7,420 nt of DNA, taken from contig JAEZBT010000002.1 in assembly GCA_023426865.1 (NCBI GenBank), forward strand, positions 1-7,420, in the 5' to 3' direction. The number at the start of each line of letters is the position of its first letter. Position 1 is the stretch's first letter. The stretch is from Actinomycetes bacterium (GTDB lineage: Bacteria > Actinomycetota > Actinomycetes > Actinomycetales > Cellulomonadaceae). Below the pieces are notes generated by a model. That model ran no database searches and was not told the origin of the DNA. It was given only the letters and a program-made list of their open reading frames with translations. Positions 6,191 through 7,420 of the stretch are shown one piece after another. A program made the position numbers and the translations under genes.

Positions 6191-7420
6191 GTGACGAGGT
6201 TCCGCGTGCTGTGGTGGTGCGTGGCCGGCGGGCTCGTCGTCGGCCAGGTCTTCCTGCCCGAGGGCCTCGCCCGCGACCTCATCTACCTCGCCGTGGGCTC
6301 GGGCGCCGTCGCCACGACCGCATGGGCCGCGGTCCGCCGCGCCGTGCAGCCCCGCCTGGCCACGAACCTGCTCCTCGCGGGCCTGACCAGCTGGGTGATC
6401 GGGGACGCCGCGTGGGCGCTGGGGGGTCACATCGCCGGCGGGGAAGCGTTCCCGCCCGCCTCCGACGGTTTCTACCTCCTCGGGTACGGCCTCTTCATCG
6501 CCGCGCTGCTGGCGTACACGCGGTCCCGCAGCCGCCGGATCGAGACCGACGCCCTCATCGACGGGCTGATCGTCGGCACCGTCGTCGCGCTCCTGTTCTA
6601 CGTGCTGTTCGTCGCCTCCACGGAGGACGGCGGGGGATCCGCGCCGCTCGACCTGAACGTCGCCCTCGTGTACCTCGCGTTCGACGTGCTGCTCGTCGTG
6701 CAGGCCTTCTACACCGACCGGCTCGAGCTCACCCGGCGCGCCGGGCTGCGCCTGATCGCCCTGGGGTTCGGCGCCGTCCTCGTCGGCGACGTCCTGCAGA
6801 ACCTCGCCCTGCGATACCCCGGCGCGGAATCGGACGCAGGACTCGTCCACACCTGGTGGCTGGTGGCGTACCTCTTCATCGGCGCCGCGCCGCTGTACCG
6901 ACCGACGACGCCCGACGACGGCGCCCGGGCGTCCGAGCCGGTGCGGCCGCTACGCGCCCGGCACATCGCCGCCCTGGGCGTCGCGCTCACCCTCGTGCCC
7001 GCCGTCCCCGGCATCCAGATCGCCCTCGACGTGCCGGTGACGAGCTTCGCCTCCATCTCCGCCGCCGGCATCCTCATCGTGCTGGTCTGCCTGCGCATCG
7101 GCCTGGCGGCCAGGCGGATGGCCCAGCAGGCCCAGCAGCTCGCGCGCGCCGCGGAGACCGACGGGCTCACCGGCCTGGCCAACAGCCGGCACTTCTCCGC
7201 CGTGCTCGCCGAGCGGGCGCGCGGGGCCGCCGAGCGGCCGGTCCTCGTGCTCCTCGTGGCCCTGGACCGCTTCACGGAGATCACCGACACGCTGGGCTAC
7301 CGGGTCGGTGACGAGCTCCTGCGCGCAGCCGCGGTGCGCGTCCAGGAGACCGTGGGCGAGGCGGGCGTCGCCGCCCGGCGCGCCGGCGGCCCGGTCGCCC
7401 GCCTCGGCGACGCCCGGGCG
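6191..7420 (+). CDS. Membrane GGDEF-domain protein, paralogue of the upstream gene (3' end cut by window)
   Basis: The 410 visible residues run open to the window edge. Residues 1-305 form a multi-span membrane domain matching that of the preceding gene. The two align at a constant offset of four residues from about residue 17 to 200 (for example the RD pairs at 24-25 and 28-29, and Asp68/Asp72, Asp88/Asp92, Asp196/Asp200). A short Gln/Ala-rich linker (311-321) leads into a GGDEF domain starting TDGLTGLAN (322-330), with LDRF (358-361) and LGYRVGDEL (368-376). Where the signature should be, the sequence reads RRAGGPVA (396-403), so the cyclase motif seems lost; Asn of the substrate site is Thr365. 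Whether an EAL domain follows is unknown. The GTG at 6191 is chosen for its ribosome binding site; GTG at 6206 is possible. The 15-base gap implies co-transcription with the upstream gene. A role as a cyclic-di-GMP sensor or regulator is inferred. Confidence 0.85.
   Translation, partial: MTRFRVLWWCVAGGLVVGQVFLPEGLARDLIYLAVGSGAVATTAWAAVRRAVQPRLATNLLLAGLTSWVIGDAAWALGGHIAGGEAFPPASDGFYLLGYGLFIAALLAYTRSRSRRIETDALIDGLIVGTVVALLFYVLFVASTEDGGGSAPLDLNVALVYLAFDVLLVVQAFYTDRLELTRRAGLRLIALGFGAVLVGDVLQNLALRYPGAESDAGLVHTWWLVAYLFIGAAPLYRPTTPDDGARASEPVRPLRARHIAALGVALTLVPAVPGIQIALDVPVTSFASISAAGILIVLVCLRIGLAARRMAQQAQQLARAAETDGLTGLANSRHFSAVLAERARGAAERPVLVLLVALDRFTEITDTLGYRVGDELLRAAAVRVQETVGEAGVAARRAGGPVARLGDARA

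Noticed and set aside
3857..6850. Very long open frame on the minus strand (997 codons) opposite both GGDEF genes
   Set aside because: It is the shadow of GC-rich coding sequence on the plus strand. Its translation is low-complexity, rich in Arg, Glu, Gly and His, with no domain. It also spans the intergenic gap and both real genes.
4108..7311. Plus-strand open frame of 1067 codons in another frame through the GGDEF genes
   Set aside because: The translation is mostly Arg, Pro, Ala and Gly, as expected for an off-frame read of high-GC sequence. It conflicts with the clear GGDEF/EAL frame.
1..7420. CRISPR array, tRNA/rRNA genes, insertion sequences or phage genes
   Set aside because: No spaced repeats of CRISPR type, no tRNA-like cloverleaf or rRNA segment, and no transposase or integrase motif were seen. 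The only tandem repeat is the 14-bp unit in the spacer.

Overview
The window comes from a very GC-rich genome with strong G/C bias at third codon positions and tightly overlapping plus-strand genes. This, together with the protein families, suggests a high-GC actinobacterium. Cellulomonas and its relatives (Micrococcales) are my best guess, but this is inference from style, not a match.

Layout. Bases 1-140 contain no gene; the first 60 are only C and G and may be a sequencing or assembly artefact. Bases 141-3716 hold the last four genes of what looks like a sugar-uptake operon: two ABC importer permeases (MalF-like, then MalG-like), a ROK-family sugar kinase, and glucosamine-6-phosphate deaminase (nagB). 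Each junction is a stop/start overlap (ATGA or TGATG), so the four are probably translationally coupled. The solute-binding protein would be expected just upstream, outside the window. No transporter ATPase and no N-acetylglucosamine-6-phosphate deacetylase is visible. The likely pathway is import of an amino sugar or its oligomer, phosphorylation by the kinase, and deamination/isomerisation to fructose-6-phosphate.

Bases 3717-3898 are a spacer with a 14-bp tandem repeat, a 10-bp palindrome and a possible flagellar-type (FliA/sigma-28) promoter just before the next gene. Bases 3899-6175 encode a 758-residue protein: a multi-span membrane domain, a degenerate GGDEF domain (GGDAF) and an EAL domain with all expected catalytic motifs, so it is probably a membrane-bound cyclic-di-GMP phosphodiesterase. 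Only 15 bases later a second protein of the same architecture begins (6191 to the window edge, truncated). Its GGDEF domain also lacks the signature motif in the visible part. The two are tandem paralogues whose membrane domains align without gaps for about 190 residues, and five aspartates are conserved in or near the membrane spans.

The most interesting signals are this paired membrane sensor with decayed cyclase domains, the conserved aspartates of its uncharacterised input domain, and the candidate motility-type promoter in front of it.
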